A DNA stretch of 32,987 nt from Gammaproteobacteria bacterium (lineage in GTDB: Bacteria > Pseudomonadota > Gammaproteobacteria > GCA-001735895). The stretch covers positions 1 through 32,987 of the forward strand of contig JAOTYD010000036.1 in NCBI GenBank assembly GCA_029862005.1, read 5' to 3'. The notes below the pieces were generated by a model. The model worked only from the letters and a program-made list of their open reading frames with translations, made no database searches and was not told the origin of the DNA. The first letter of the stretch is position 1, and each line of letters opens with the position of its first letter. Of this stretch, positions 1-8,878 are shown one piece after another. The position numbers and the translations under genes are program-made.

Positions 1-1784
1 ATGGTGGCCGCATCGTTCGTCCCGGTGATGGTAATGGCCTGGGTCGCAGTCGTACCATCATCGGAGGTAAAGGTAATGGTATCGACCAGGGTCTCGCCAT
101 CGGCGAGGGCATCGACAACAGGATCATTGTTATCGAGGGTATAAGTCCAGTCACCACTGCCATCGACAGTCACGGTGCCGTAGTTTGCGGTACTGGTGTC
201 CAGGGTGCCTTCACCATTATCGACATCGCTGATCGCAATGGTGCCGCTGGCGGTCTGGTTGGCCCCGTCGTCTTCGGTGACCGCGGTATCGACTGGGGTT
301 ACCGAAATGTTCGCGGTATCATTGACAGCGCTAATCGTGCCGCTGACTGTTGCGGTATTGGTTAAGCTGCCATCACTGAGGGTGTAATCAAAGCTGACCG
401 GACCATTGTAATTAGCAGCAGGGGTAAAGGTGATGTTATCACTGGCATCGATATTCACGGTGCCGTTGGTCACGGCGATACTCTGCACGCCACCGACTAG
501 GGCGGTGCCATTGATCGCGGTAATACTGATCGGATCGCCTTCGGGATCGCTGTCGTTCGCCAGAAGCGTTGCATTCAAGCTGGCCGTGGTAGTGTCTTCT
601 GCACCATCCAGGGCGCCCACGTCAACGATCGCATTCGGGGCGGTATTTACCGTATAGGATTCTGTATCAGTGACTGGTGCCGCGACATTGCCGGCCGCAT
701 CGGTGGCAATAAAAGATGCATCGATGGTAGCGTCGGGATCATTTCGCAGGTCGCTGCCATTCACATCGATGCTGAAACTACCGTCGGCAAGCACGCCACC
801 ACTGGCACTAACCCCGTTGATAGTCAGCGTGACAATATCACCAGCCTGAAAGTCGCCAGCGACGCTACCAGTAATACTAACTGTGCCAGCGGCCTCTGCG
901 GCATCGATGATGTCATCAGGAGTGATGTTTGCATCCAGCGTGATACTGGCCGTGGCTGTAGTATCAACTGTATGAGTCGAAGTTGTGGTCGCACTATATG
1001 GATTACCCGCTCCATCGATACCGGATACTGTCGCGTCAAAGCTGGTGTCAACCATCAGGTCCGCAGCTGCAACCGGAATACTAAATGTGTTAACAGCACT
1101 AACGGTTCCGCTATAAGCCGTGCCGTTAACGTTGAGGTCGATAGAATCGCCCGTTGTGGCGAAGCCGCCCACGTTGCCCGTCACGTTAATCATACCTGCC
1201 GTTTCGGTGGCACTGATGATGTCATCGGCAGTAATATTATCAACCGCGATTGATACATTAGGGGCGCTAGTGTCACTAACGGCACTAACCGTTTGGGTGT
1301 CGGCTGTTGGAATAATAACCGCATCTTCAAGCGGCGATTGATTATCGGGTCCAGCAGAACCCAGATCGAAAGGAGTAAGGCGGGTTTCAACAATGCCTTC
1401 ATTACCGTCCCTGGAGTAAACTGATGCCTGGTGTAATGCATCCGAATCACCGGCGGCTCCGGCAGCGGTAGCTTCCAGTTCGGCAAGGTCGATACCCTCG
1501 ACAATCAGGCTCTGCAATTCAGCTAATTGATCAACGCGCGACTCGGGATAGTCACTGAGGCCTGCGAAAACCGACTCGTCCAGCAGCATTTCGGTATTTT
1601 CACCAACCTGCAACTTATTCCCGTTGTAGAACTCGAGCACAATCTGGGTATTGAGACCTGTTGTGAGGATATCGCCCTCGTTAATCTGGTCACCAATACT
1701 GAGAACTCTGATTACACCATCTACGCTGCGAACCTGTGCATCGCCGATTAATTCGGCGACATAACCGATACTTTTAGTTGCCAT
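1..1784 (-). CDS. LapA/BapA-type giant repeat adhesin, N-terminal part (runs off left edge)
   Basis: This open frame starts at the ATG at 1784 and continues past base 1, giving about 594 residues of a longer protein. Residues 1-105 look like the retention module of LapA-type type I secretion adhesins: GYVAELIGDAQV, then a DGVIRVLSIGD segment and a GDILTTG loop. Residues 106-109 are TAAG, the motif LapG proteases cut, at almost the same distance from the start as in Pseudomonas LapA. Two bacterial Ig-like repeats follow (about 172-272 and 273-377, each with a DNIT/ANIT-xDDII opening), then a cadherin-like domain (about 379-483) and a VCBS-type repeat (about 484-594). The protein is probably exported through the LapB/LapC/TolC genes upstream and held in the outer-membrane channel by the retention module. 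No strong Shine-Dalgarno is visible. The C-terminal secretion signal lies outside the window. Confidence 0.93.
   Translation of the reverse strand, partial: MATKSIGYVAELIGDAQVRSVDGVIRVLSIGDQINEGDILTTGLNTQIVLEFYNGNKLQVGENTEMLLDESVFAGLSDYPESRVDQLAELQSLIVEGIDLAELEATAAGAAGDSDALHQASVYSRDGNEGIVETRLTPFDLGSAGPDNQSPLEDAVIIPTADTQTVSAVSDTSAPNVSIAVDNITADDIISATETAGMINVTGNVGGFATTGDSIDLNVNGTAYSGTVSAVNTFSIPVAAADLMVDTSFDATVSGIDGAGNPYSATTTSTHTVDTTATASITLDANITPDDIIDAAEAAGTVSITGSVAGDFQAGDIVTLTINGVSASGGVLADGSFSIDVNGSDLRNDPDATIDASFIATDAAGNVAAPVTDTESYTVNTAPNAIVDVGALDGAEDTTTASLNATLLANDSDPEGDPISITAINGTALVGGVQSIAVTNGTVNIDASDNITFTPAANYNGPVSFDYTLSDGSLTNTATVSGTISAVNDTANISVTPVDTAVTEDDGANQTASGTIAISDVDNGEGTLDTSTANYGTVTVDGSGDWTYTLDNNDPVVDALADGETLVDTITFTSDDGTTATQAITITGTNDAAT
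1458..1469 (-). other. LapG cleavage site (TAAG) in the adhesin
   Basis: These codons encode Thr-Ala-Ala-Gly at residues 106-109, inside an alanine-rich helix-like segment just after the retention module. LapG-family proteases cut LapA-type adhesins between the two alanines of TAAG or PAAG. A Gly-Ala-Ala-Gly overlaps immediately downstream and could be a secondary site. Direct reading of the codons is certain. Cleavage is inferred from the family and from the lapG gene in the same cluster. Confidence 0.85.
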
Positions 1785-1810
1785 ATATCTGCAGAAAAAT
1801 ATGAATGAAA

Positions 1811-1822
1811 CCTATATATAGG
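1811..1822. repeat. Perfect 12-bp palindrome upstream of the adhesin
   Basis: CCTATATATAGG is a perfect inverted repeat 27 bases before the adhesin start codon, in the 143-base gap between the LuxR-type regulator and the adhesin. It could be an operator for the neighbouring regulator, or it could contain the -10 element. On the minus strand an ATGACA hexamer lies 20 bases upstream of its TATATA, which is longer than the usual spacing. No other clear signal was seen in this gap. Confidence 0.45.
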
Positions 1823-1927
1823 CTAGATTTAGTGGGTCTGTGTCATACCTAAGTCGTAGACCAGCGGAACTAAAATTGCGGATTGAGAGGTGGGTCACAT
1901 AGCCAGGGTGACATTGCGACCGAAATG

Positions 1928-2527
1928 CTATGACTGCTTGAGGTAAAGTACCAGCCCGACTCGGTCCTTGAGTTCGAGTTTTTTAAAGATTTTGGTCAAG
2001 TGACTCTTCACGGTAACTTCAGAAATCTCAAATAAATCAGCGATTTGTCGGTTAGATTTGCCTTCGCCGACGGCAAATGCGATATCTCTTTCTCGCGCGG
2101 TTAATATTTCCAGCTGCTTTTGTTGACCGGAGGGATTTACAGCCTGTTGCGCGAGCTTGAAAGCTGCATCCAGCATCTGCGGCGGAAACCAGCTTTGATC
2201 GTTTTCCAGTAACCGCAGCATCTGGTGATAGTGCGGGGCGGCCATGTGACTATTGCAATAGGCTTTGGCGCCGAGACGCACACATTCGAGCATTTCATGG
2301 ATGTTGGGAAGATCAGAGCAGACGCCAACGCGAAGCGGTTTACCGGAAACATGTTTCAGTAACCACTCGTAGCATTCGAGTTCCATGCCCGATACATGTA
2401 CCAGATAGAGTCGCTCGGTATCTTCCGATGGTACTTGTAACTCCCTGCTATATTCGAAGGCGATGTCCAGGTGGCGTTGCAGAAAACGATCAAATGAACG
2501 CGATGTTGAATAAACGAGAAGCTTCAT
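1928..2527 (-). CDS. LuxR/CsgD-type transcriptional regulator with degenerate receiver-like domain
   Basis: This is a 199-residue protein. The C-terminal part (about 138-199) is a LuxR/FixJ helix-turn-helix: LTARERDIAF, then GKSNRQIAD and SEVTVKSHLTKIFKKL. The N-terminal 120 residues have the alternating strand-helix pattern of a receiver domain, but where the third strand should carry the phosphorylated aspartate the sequence is LVHVSG (about 42-47). Phosphorylation control is therefore unlikely in the classical form, as in CsgD- or VpsT-like biofilm regulators. The start ATG overlaps the lapC stop by one base (TAATG), so the two are translationally coupled. The gene sits directly before the adhesin, and inference from context makes it the likely local regulator of adhesin expression. 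The signal it senses is unknown. Confidence 0.85.
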   Translation of the reverse strand: MKLLVYSTSRSFDRFLQRHLDIAFEYSRELQVPSEDTERLYLVHVSGMELECYEWLLKHVSGKPLRVGVCSDLPNIHEMLECVRLGAKAYCNSHMAAPHYHQMLRLLENDQSWFPPQMLDAAFKLAQQAVNPSGQQKQLEILTARERDIAFAVGEGKSNRQIADLFEISEVTVKSHLTKIFKKLELKDRVGLVLYLKQS

Positions 2528-3894
2528 TACCGCTCTCGTAACGCCTTGTCTATTCCACGATGAACCGGTTCAGTCAGGTATGACAATATCGTTTTCTTGG
2601 CAGTTATAATATCAGCCTCAGCGGTCATGCCGATTTTAATGGGTAATTCGCCACTTTTTCCACCGAGAAACGATTTTGTCGGTTTCACTCGGACCAGGAA
2701 GAAACTCTGACCCTCTTCATTGGTAATGGTGTCGGCGCTGACAAAAGTTACGATACCTTGCAAACTGCCATGAATCGCGAAATCGTAGGCCGAAAATTTC
2801 AACCTGGCGAACTGTCCGACATTTACATAAGCGATATCTGCAGGCTTTATATTCAGTTCAACCAGAAGGTCGTCTTCCTGGGGCACGATGTCGAGAATAC
2901 TATTCCCCGGTGTTATTACGCCGCCGATGGTGTTGAAATACAGGCGTTGCACGATACCGTTAACCGGCGAGCGCAGGGTAGTGCGTTTGACTCGATCTTT
3001 CAACGCGGTTTGCGTCTCCTTGATGCGACTGATCTCGGCGGTTACTTCGTTTAGTTCCTTTTTGGCATTGTTCTGAAAGTTAAGCCTTTCTTTCTGCTTA
3101 CTGAAACGAGCCTCCTCGATCGTAGACTCGATGCGGGGTACAGATAATTTGACCGCCTCGATTTCGCCTTCAAATTCGGCCTCTCGCTGTTGCAACTGTA
3201 AAAACTCGACTTCGCTGATAATGCCGCGGTCCTTTAATGGCTTTTTGATAACAATCTCTTTTTTGACCAGGTTCAGGGACCGTTGCAGTTGACGCCGTTT
3301 CGACTGGGCTTCGAGTAAGGCGCTTTTTTGCTGGCTTATTTTTTCTTCAAGAATGCTTAGCGTTTCCTTGAGTTGTTGCTGGTTCGAATCGAACAGGCTT
3401 TTCTCTGACTTGATCAGTTGGGGTGCTTCCGCGCTAACTTCGCTATCGGGTATAAAATCCCGGTCGAAGGCTTCGGCAGTCAGACGACTGGCCTTGGCCA
3501 CCAGTTCGAGGTAGAGCAGTCGGTTCTCTTCGAACGAGCTTGAAAACGCGACGTCACTGATCTTGATCAATGCCTGTCCTTCCTCGACCGCCTGTCCTTC
3601 AGCAACCAGAATCTCCGATATGATGCCGCCTTCAAGGCTCTGAATGTTCTGCACCTGGCTCGCCGGTGAAACCTTGCCCGAACCGCGAATAACGACATCA
3701 ATTTTCGCCCAGTTCATCCAGGCGATCGCGGCGATGACGAACAGCGCAAAGATCATTACAACCGCGATCAGGTGGCGCGGTGACCGATGTACAACTGCAG
3801 CTGAAAGGCTGCGCATATACACCATGTCCTGCTTGCCATGGATCCCCATTTGGGTGATATCTTCAAAATTGGTATTGTCGTCATCGTTATGCAT
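2527..3894 (-). CDS. lapC: Type I secretion membrane fusion protein, HlyD/LapC family
   Basis: This 455-residue periplasmic adaptor joins the ABC transporter to the outer-membrane channel. It has a cytoplasmic tail of 40 residues, one membrane segment (about 41-60, LIAVVMIFALFVIAAIAW) and a lipoyl-like half-domain containing SLEGGIISEILVAEGQAVEEGQ (about 86-107). A long charged coiled coil follows (about 120-300), then the second lipoyl half with LRSPVNGIVQRL and a C-terminal beta-barrel region. Size and order fit the HlyD family. Its start overlaps the end of the transporter gene by 8 bases and its stop overlaps the regulator start, so it belongs to the same operon. Its partner is the adjacent LapB-like ATPase. 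Confidence 0.95.
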   Translation of the reverse strand: MHNDDDNTNFEDITQMGIHGKQDMVYMRSLSAAVVHRSPRHLIAVVMIFALFVIAAIAWMNWAKIDVVIRGSGKVSPASQVQNIQSLEGGIISEILVAEGQAVEEGQALIKISDVAFSSSFEENRLLYLELVAKASRLTAEAFDRDFIPDSEVSAEAPQLIKSEKSLFDSNQQQLKETLSILEEKISQQKSALLEAQSKRRQLQRSLNLVKKEIVIKKPLKDRGIISEVEFLQLQQREAEFEGEIEAVKLSVPRIESTIEEARFSKQKERLNFQNNAKKELNEVTAEISRIKETQTALKDRVKRTTLRSPVNGIVQRLYFNTIGGVITPGNSILDIVPQEDDLLVELNIKPADIAYVNVGQFARLKFSAYDFAIHGSLQGIVTFVSADTITNEEGQSFFLVRVKPTKSFLGGKSGELPIKIGMTAEADIITAKKTILSYLTEPVHRGIDKALRER

Positions 3895-6037
3895 TCTGAG
3901 TACCTTTCAGGGCATTCAATACCTCGTCCTTGGGACCATCCATGACAACGCGTCCCTCGTCCATGACGATTAACCGTTCTACCAGCTCAAGCATCGGTGC
4001 CTTGTGCGTCACCAGCAGCAGGGTCCTGTCGCGGGTGTATTCAAAGATCCGTTTCTTGACGATGGATTCCGTTGTGTTATCGAAACTGTTGGTTGGTTCA
4101 TCGAGAATCAGGAGCGGCTCGTTCAATAGCACGGCTCTCCCCAGGGCGATTGCCTGTCTTTGACCGCCGGACAGGAACCCACCTTCCTCGCCGACCTGGG
4201 TATCAAAACCCTGCGGTAACTGATTAACGAAGAGGTCTACGCCACTAATAGCTGCTGCCTGGATGAGCTTTTCATCGTTAATATGTAAATCCTTGTAGGC
4301 AATATTTTCTCGAATCGTACCGCGTAATAATTCGATGTCCTGCGACAGGTAACCGATATTTCTGCGCAGGTCGGCCGGGTCTATCTGATTGATGTCGATA
4401 TTGTCGATTGCAATCGAACCGCTGTCTGCCTGGTAGAGACCGATGATCAGTTTCATCAGGGTGGTTTTTCCGGATCCCACCTTACCGATGACACCGACAT
4501 GCTCACCTGCCTTGATTTTTATCGAAATGCCCGCGAGGGATTTCTTGGGAGATTCAGGGTAACTGAAATCCACCTCTTTGAAGTTGATAGCACCTTCGAA
4601 ACCAGGACGACGCACATAAGACTTGCCGTCGGGTCTCTCGACCGGTTTCTGCATTAAATTTTCGAGAGAGCGGAATGCTGTGCGAGTCTGTTCATAGCTG
4701 GTAATCAATGCGGCAATCTGGCCCATCGGCGCCACCGCTCGAGATGAAAGCATGACGACGGCGATTAATCCACCCAGGCTGAGTTCCAGGTCACTGATAC
4801 GGTAGATGCCAAACACGATTAAACCAATCGTGTTGAACTGGACCATCAGATTGGTCACCACGGTGATCGACGACGCCAGCATGCGTGCACGCATCGAACG
4901 GTTAGCAATGGTCCCGGATGATTCTTCCCATACCCACTGTGAATAATTGGCGACGCCGAGTGCCTTCACGGTTTTTATCGAACGCAAGGTCTCGATCAGG
5001 TGTGCATTCTTGTTTGCAGTCGCTTCGTAGGTTGCTTCCACACTGGCTTTTAGTGGCCTGATCAAAATAAAACTGTAGAGCATCAACAACGCGATAATGA
5101 TCAGGGGAACCGCGATCATCGGGCCACCGATGTAGTAGATGACCAACAGGAAAATAATTGCAAAGGGCAGGTCAACGAGGGTCGCGATCGTCGATGCTGT
5201 GAAAAAGTTGCGGATACTTTCAAATTCACGTAACTGGCTGGCAAAAGCACCGATGCTTGCCGGCCATTGATCCATTTTCAGGTTCAGCACATGGGAAAAT
5301 ATAATGGATGACATGATGATATCGCTTTTTTTACCGGCGATTTCAAGCAGATAGTTGCGGACGAAACGTAAAGCCGTGTCAAAAACATAAACCGTGGCAA
5401 TGCCGGCGGCCAACACCCAAAGGGTCGCGATAGCGTCGTTCGGCACCACCTTGTCGTACACGTTCATCGTGAACATCGGCGTCGCAAGTATGAACAAATT
5501 GATCAGTATCGACGACAGCAGTACGCTCGCGAAAATGTCCCTGGACTTGGCCAGTGTTCCCCAAAACCAGTGACCTGTGCCTTCGCTAGCTTCCGTGGAT
5601 TCGCCGGATTCCTTACGTAATTCCTTTTTGAGCAGGAAGGCATAGCCAAGATATTCGTTGCTCAATTGGCTCAGTTCGAGCCACTCTTCTCCTTCACCGA
5701 TCTCCGGGAAAATGACTTTGGCGCGATTGTTTTTACGGTCGATGCTTTCAAGTATGCAGGCATTGCCATTCTTTAATACCAGGATACAGGGCAGCAAAAG
5801 TCTCGACAGCTTGCTGAGATCGCGATGAATCAGGCGGCTGGCAAATCCAGCGCGTAATGCGACCCGTGAAAATAAACCCTTGGGACGGTCGATACTGAAA
5901 AGCTCCGGGCCATCTGCACCAGGTTCAACCGGTAAACCCGCAATCAAAGCCTCGACGCTGATTGGCCGGTTATGTATCTTGGCAAAGATAACCAGGCACT
6001 CGAGCAAAGGGTCATACTGATGATGAGGGTCGATCAT
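3887..6037 (-). CDS. lapB: Type I secretion ABC transporter, LapB/HlyB family
   Basis: This 716-residue inner-membrane exporter powers secretion of the adhesin. The N-terminal domain (1-135) resembles a C39 peptidase but has no catalytic DCG-type motif, so it is the non-cleaving C39-like domain used for RTX-type substrates. The membrane domain covers about 165-440, with several strongly hydrophobic helices. The ATPase domain follows (about 480-716): Walker A GKVGSGKT (518-525), ABC signature LSGGQ (623-627), Walker B LLILDE (642-647) and the H-loop histidine at 678. All catalytic residues are intact. The start ATG at 6037 has no strong Shine-Dalgarno. A gap of 144 bases separates it from lapD, the only sizeable break between lapG and the adhesin regulator. 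Confidence 0.96.
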   Translation of the reverse strand: MIDPHHQYDPLLECLVIFAKIHNRPISVEALIAGLPVEPGADGPELFSIDRPKGLFSRVALRAGFASRLIHRDLSKLSRLLLPCILVLKNGNACILESIDRKNNRAKVIFPEIGEGEEWLELSQLSNEYLGYAFLLKKELRKESGESTEASEGTGHWFWGTLAKSRDIFASVLLSSILINLFILATPMFTMNVYDKVVPNDAIATLWVLAAGIATVYVFDTALRFVRNYLLEIAGKKSDIIMSSIIFSHVLNLKMDQWPASIGAFASQLREFESIRNFFTASTIATLVDLPFAIIFLLVIYYIGGPMIAVPLIIIALLMLYSFILIRPLKASVEATYEATANKNAHLIETLRSIKTVKALGVANYSQWVWEESSGTIANRSMRARMLASSITVVTNLMVQFNTIGLIVFGIYRISDLELSLGGLIAVVMLSSRAVAPMGQIAALITSYEQTRTAFRSLENLMQKPVERPDGKSYVRRPGFEGAINFKEVDFSYPESPKKSLAGISIKIKAGEHVGVIGKVGSGKTTLMKLIIGLYQADSGSIAIDNIDINQIDPADLRRNIGYLSQDIELLRGTIRENIAYKDLHINDEKLIQAAAISGVDLFVNQLPQGFDTQVGEEGGFLSGGQRQAIALGRAVLLNEPLLILDEPTNSFDNTTESIVKKRIFEYTRDRTLLLVTHKAPMLELVERLIVMDEGRVVMDGPKDEVLNALKGTQNA

Positions 6038-6082
6038 ATATGGGCTTTTTTCTGTAATCGAATATTGCTGAAACAGCTGGAT

Positions 6083-6101
6083 TTGGTCTGAGAGGGACCA
6101 A
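6083..6101. repeat. Small inverted repeat in the lapD-lapB gap
   Basis: TTGGTC and GACCAA form a 6-bp inverted repeat with a 7-base loop, in the 144-base gap between lapD and lapB. There is no T-run on either side, so it is not a convincing terminator. It could be an operator half-site pair or a processing hairpin, or it could be chance. Confidence 0.25.
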
Positions 6102-6181
6102 TTCTATTAGGCTCCCAACCTCGTGTTTTAACTGCGCGCCGATGGATCATCTCTGTATTTGCCCCCGGGTGGTAAATCACG

Positions 6182-8107
6182 CTAGATTGCTTCCGCTTCG
6201 GCGAGAAAGTTTCCTTGCATGACATCGATTCCAAGAGATTTTAGTTCATCAAAAACTTCCTGCGAATCGACCGCTACGGCAATGATGCTGATATCCAGCG
6301 TGTCCGTGATTGTTTTTAATGCCTGGTAACCGGCCCGCATGTCATTGCGACTCATCTCGTGTAGTGTTTTAGCATTGATTTTAACGTAGTCAAACTGGCC
6401 GGATTGCAGCAACTGCAAAGACTGGCCGAGGTCCAGATTGTCGATTCCAAACTGATGCTGATGTTTCCTGACACGATCAGAAACCTTCCCGCACATGATC
6501 GGATGCTGGTTGAGGACGTAATGGCTGGCTTCGATGCATAAACTGGTATTGGACTGTTCGAAATCCTGCAGCAATTGATCGAATTCGGTCTGGCCCTCGG
6601 CCAGCTCGAAGAACGCGGCGCTCAGATTAATGGCGATTGGAATTTTTCGGTCGATGTCCCGATTTGAGGTCACCAGGCGGAACACTTCCTTGTCGATATC
6701 CAGAGACATGCCTAGACGCGAAGCCATAGGCATAAATGCCGATGCCGGCACTATCTGGTCTTTTTTATTTCGAATTCTGACAAACAACTCGCGCTGGATC
6801 GGAAAGCGTTCATTGCCGATCGCCAGTTGCGCGACCAGGAAAAGCTGATTCGATTGCAAAACCGACTCGAGCCAGCTGCGCCATTGCATTTTTCCCTGGG
6901 GTAATTCGAGATTGGTCGAGAGTTGTCGTTCAATCGAAAAGGGCCCCCGGGTGTCTGCCTGTGACAGGCAGTAGTCGATGCTGGCGAGAATACCCCCGAT
7001 CTCGCCACCTACTTCAAGATCGCAAATACCAGCCAAAAGTTTTACCTCGGACATATGAGGTTCCTTTTGTGATAGCGCCTGGAAATCATCGAATAATTTA
7101 CGAATAATTTCGGAGACCTCGGATTCGTCGGCAGCGCTTAAAAAAGCAAACTCATCCTCGTTAAAGCGTGATATGCGCTCAACGCCATGATCCGACTGCG
7201 CCTGGCGCAGCAGGTCTGCCAGAATCCGGATTAAATTGTCCGACACCTCGTAGCCTTGTTGATCACGCAATTGCTCGAAATCGACGATCTTGATAATCGC
7301 CATGCAACCATGCAGCCCTGATTCTTCCGACGTCGATTGCTGCAGCTGGTCAAGCAAGTAACGACGATTGCCCAGGTTTGTCAGCTTATCCCGGTAAAGA
7401 AGTCGTTGGTAATCGCCCAGAGTCTTTTCCTGGTTATCAAAGATATCCTGGACCTTTGCGACCATCAGGTTCATTGCTTCGACCACCCGTTTAAGCTCGA
7501 CTGTGGTTGGAAACTTTTCCTGTTGAACAAACCGGTTGCTATGTATCGCATCTGCCTGTTCCCTGACCCTTTGTAATGGCTGCAGTAGGTATCTAAGAAC
7601 CACCCAGAGCACCAGCATCGAAACCACGAACAACAGTACAAACCAGCGCAGTGCAGAAACCAGTGCCTGGTACATGGTGCTGTAGGCAAACCCTGGATGA
7701 ATCTCGAGTTTAAGTTCGCCAAGCTGGTTCCATCCCTTCATGACCCGGGTTGTTCCCCGTGCCGGCTCTAGCGGCACCAGGTGCAGAAACCAGCCAGGCA
7801 CTCCGGCAATATCCAGGTCCTGGCTTTTCTGATGGACGGTCTGACCATCAACCGCAACCAGCTCGATTCGCGTATAGTAGCCACTGTCGAAAACCGCGTT
7901 AAACAGGACTTCAAGCGTGGTCTCGTCGTCTCCTTCGGGCAGATTACTGATTGCGATCCCCAGGGTTGTGGCCATGTCCTGTGCCGTCGTCTGTAACTGC
8001 CCCTGCTGAAAACTACTGGTGCGAGAGAAATCGTTAATCACGATGATCAATAACAGGATTAAATAAATCGCCGATACCAGCATGGCTATCTGTTTGAATA
8101 ATGTCAT
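6182..8107 (-). CDS. lapD: LapD-type c-di-GMP receptor (periplasmic domain, HAMP, degenerate GGDEF and EAL)
   Basis: This 641-residue inner-membrane protein signals c-di-GMP levels to the periplasm. It starts with MTLFKQ and a first membrane helix (about 4-26), then a periplasmic LapD/MoxY-type domain including the family-typical FDSGYYTRIEL stretch (about 73-83). A second helix (about 155-175), a HAMP region, a GGDEF-like domain (about 235-385) and an EAL-like domain (about 405-641) follow. The GGDEF site reads NEDEF (316-320) and the EAL site reads ELF (440-442), and the usual DDFG is DNLD, so catalysis is unlikely and c-di-GMP binding by the EAL domain is expected. The ATG at 8107 overlaps the lapG stop as ATGA and has AAGGAAA upstream. 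A longer in-frame start at 8146 lacks this support. By analogy, the liganded form binds and holds LapG. Confidence 0.94.
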   Translation of the reverse strand: MTLFKQIAMLVSAIYLILLLIIVINDFSRTSSFQQGQLQTTAQDMATTLGIAISNLPEGDDETTLEVLFNAVFDSGYYTRIELVAVDGQTVHQKSQDLDIAGVPGWFLHLVPLEPARGTTRVMKGWNQLGELKLEIHPGFAYSTMYQALVSALRWFVLLFVVSMLVLWVVLRYLLQPLQRVREQADAIHSNRFVQQEKFPTTVELKRVVEAMNLMVAKVQDIFDNQEKTLGDYQRLLYRDKLTNLGNRRYLLDQLQQSTSEESGLHGCMAIIKIVDFEQLRDQQGYEVSDNLIRILADLLRQAQSDHGVERISRFNEDEFAFLSAADESEVSEIIRKLFDDFQALSQKEPHMSEVKLLAGICDLEVGGEIGGILASIDYCLSQADTRGPFSIERQLSTNLELPQGKMQWRSWLESVLQSNQLFLVAQLAIGNERFPIQRELFVRIRNKKDQIVPASAFMPMASRLGMSLDIDKEVFRLVTSNRDIDRKIPIAINLSAAFFELAEGQTEFDQLLQDFEQSNTSLCIEASHYVLNQHPIMCGKVSDRVRKHQHQFGIDNLDLGQSLQLLQSGQFDYVKINAKTLHEMSRNDMRAGYQALKTITDTLDISIIAVAVDSQEVFDELKSLGIDVMQGNFLAEAEAI

Positions 8108-8757
8108 GGTTTTTCCTTTTGAATATCGGCCAGTAATTTTGTCCACTTACTGTTCTTGATTTTATGGGTGGGCAGTGATTTGCCCAGTCCGGCCGACGCA
8201 TTGGACAAGAAAAGCGATTTGGCGTTGAAACTGTAAACGGGCAGTAAATCCGATCTTTTGTCAGCGCTGACAATAATTGGGTTGTAATTATCCAGGACCT
8301 GGGGGATGCTGGCCGGGGTAGGGAAGTAACTCAGCACCATGTGCGCCACATTCTGCTTCAGGGCCTTCACATAGGTCAGATAGAGACGTTCGTCGGGCAC
8401 GCCGAGTTTACGCAGGGCGAAGTACTTGGCAATGACAAAATCCTCGCAGTCGCCCTTGTGTGTCCCCAGGAATTCATTCGGCGTGGCCCAGTAATCCTGT
8501 TCACCCCAGTGGGCCCGATCTTCCGCGTATTCGAATTGATTAAAAAAGCGATTCACCTCGGTTAATTGCTTTTGAATACTTTGGCCCTGAAGTTCACCCA
8601 ACAGCTTATTGATTGCGAGACCCCGTTGATAAGCCCTATCAGAATAAGTGGTCTTTAAATGGTTCAGCATATCGTTGCTAACCAATGGACCGGCCAGATG
8701 CCTGGCAGGATTCATTAACAGAAGTGCTGCAACGATAAAGACACATCTATTCTTCAC
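8104..8757 (-). CDS. lapG: LapG-type periplasmic cysteine protease (transglutaminase-like)
   Basis: This protein of about 217 residues should cut the adhesin at TAAG and release it from the cell surface. A signal peptide is visible (KNRCVFIVAALLLMNPARHLAG). The catalytic triad of the bacterial transglutaminase-like cysteine protease family is present: Cys104 in GDCEDF, His139 in VAHMVL and Asp156 in LDNYNP. I chose the GTG at 8757 because GAGAGGG ends six bases before it; a GTG six codons upstream (8775) is also open but lies before that ribosome-binding site. The gene overlaps lapD by four bases (ATGA), which matches the functional pairing of the two proteins in Pseudomonas. There is a 164-base gap to the channel gene upstream. 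Confidence 0.95.
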   Translation of the reverse strand: MKNRCVFIVAALLLMNPARHLAGPLVSNDMLNHLKTTYSDRAYQRGLAINKLLGELQGQSIQKQLTEVNRFFNQFEYAEDRAHWGEQDYWATPNEFLGTHKGDCEDFVIAKYFALRKLGVPDERLYLTYVKALKQNVAHMVLSYFPTPASIPQVLDNYNPIIVSADKRSDLLPVYSFNAKSLFLSNASAGLGKSLPTHKIKNSKWTKLLADIQKEKP

Positions 8758-8763
8758 TACCTG

Positions 8764-8770
8764 CCCTCTC
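8764..8770 (-). promoter_or_regulatory. Ribosome-binding site deciding the lapG start
   Basis: On the minus strand GAGAGGG ends six bases before the GTG at 8757. This spacing fits that start and not the upstream GTG at 8775, which would place the site inside the coding region. Confidence 0.6.
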
Positions 8771-8878
8771 AGCACCGGGTGCCTGCATTACCGTAAAAAC
8801 CATATCCTTTTAACGCCGGGTAAGATTTTTTGACATGCTGGATTGGGTTATACAGGAGAGGCTTCCAAACTTACGTTA

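Noticed and set aside
196-657. Hydrophobic plus-strand frames within the adhesin region
   Set aside because: They are complements of Asp/Thr/Gly-rich repeats of the adhesin, which translate as Ala/Val/Leu-rich strings on the opposite strand.
1-1784. Adhesin repeats as a CRISPR or DNA tandem array
   Set aside because: Similarity is at protein-domain level with repeats of about 100 residues; there are no short regular DNA repeats with spacers.
6034-6234. A 66-codon minus-strand frame across the lapD-lapB gap
   Set aside because: It overlaps the lapD end in another frame, lacks a good ribosome-binding site and has no domain, so a real small gene is unlikely.
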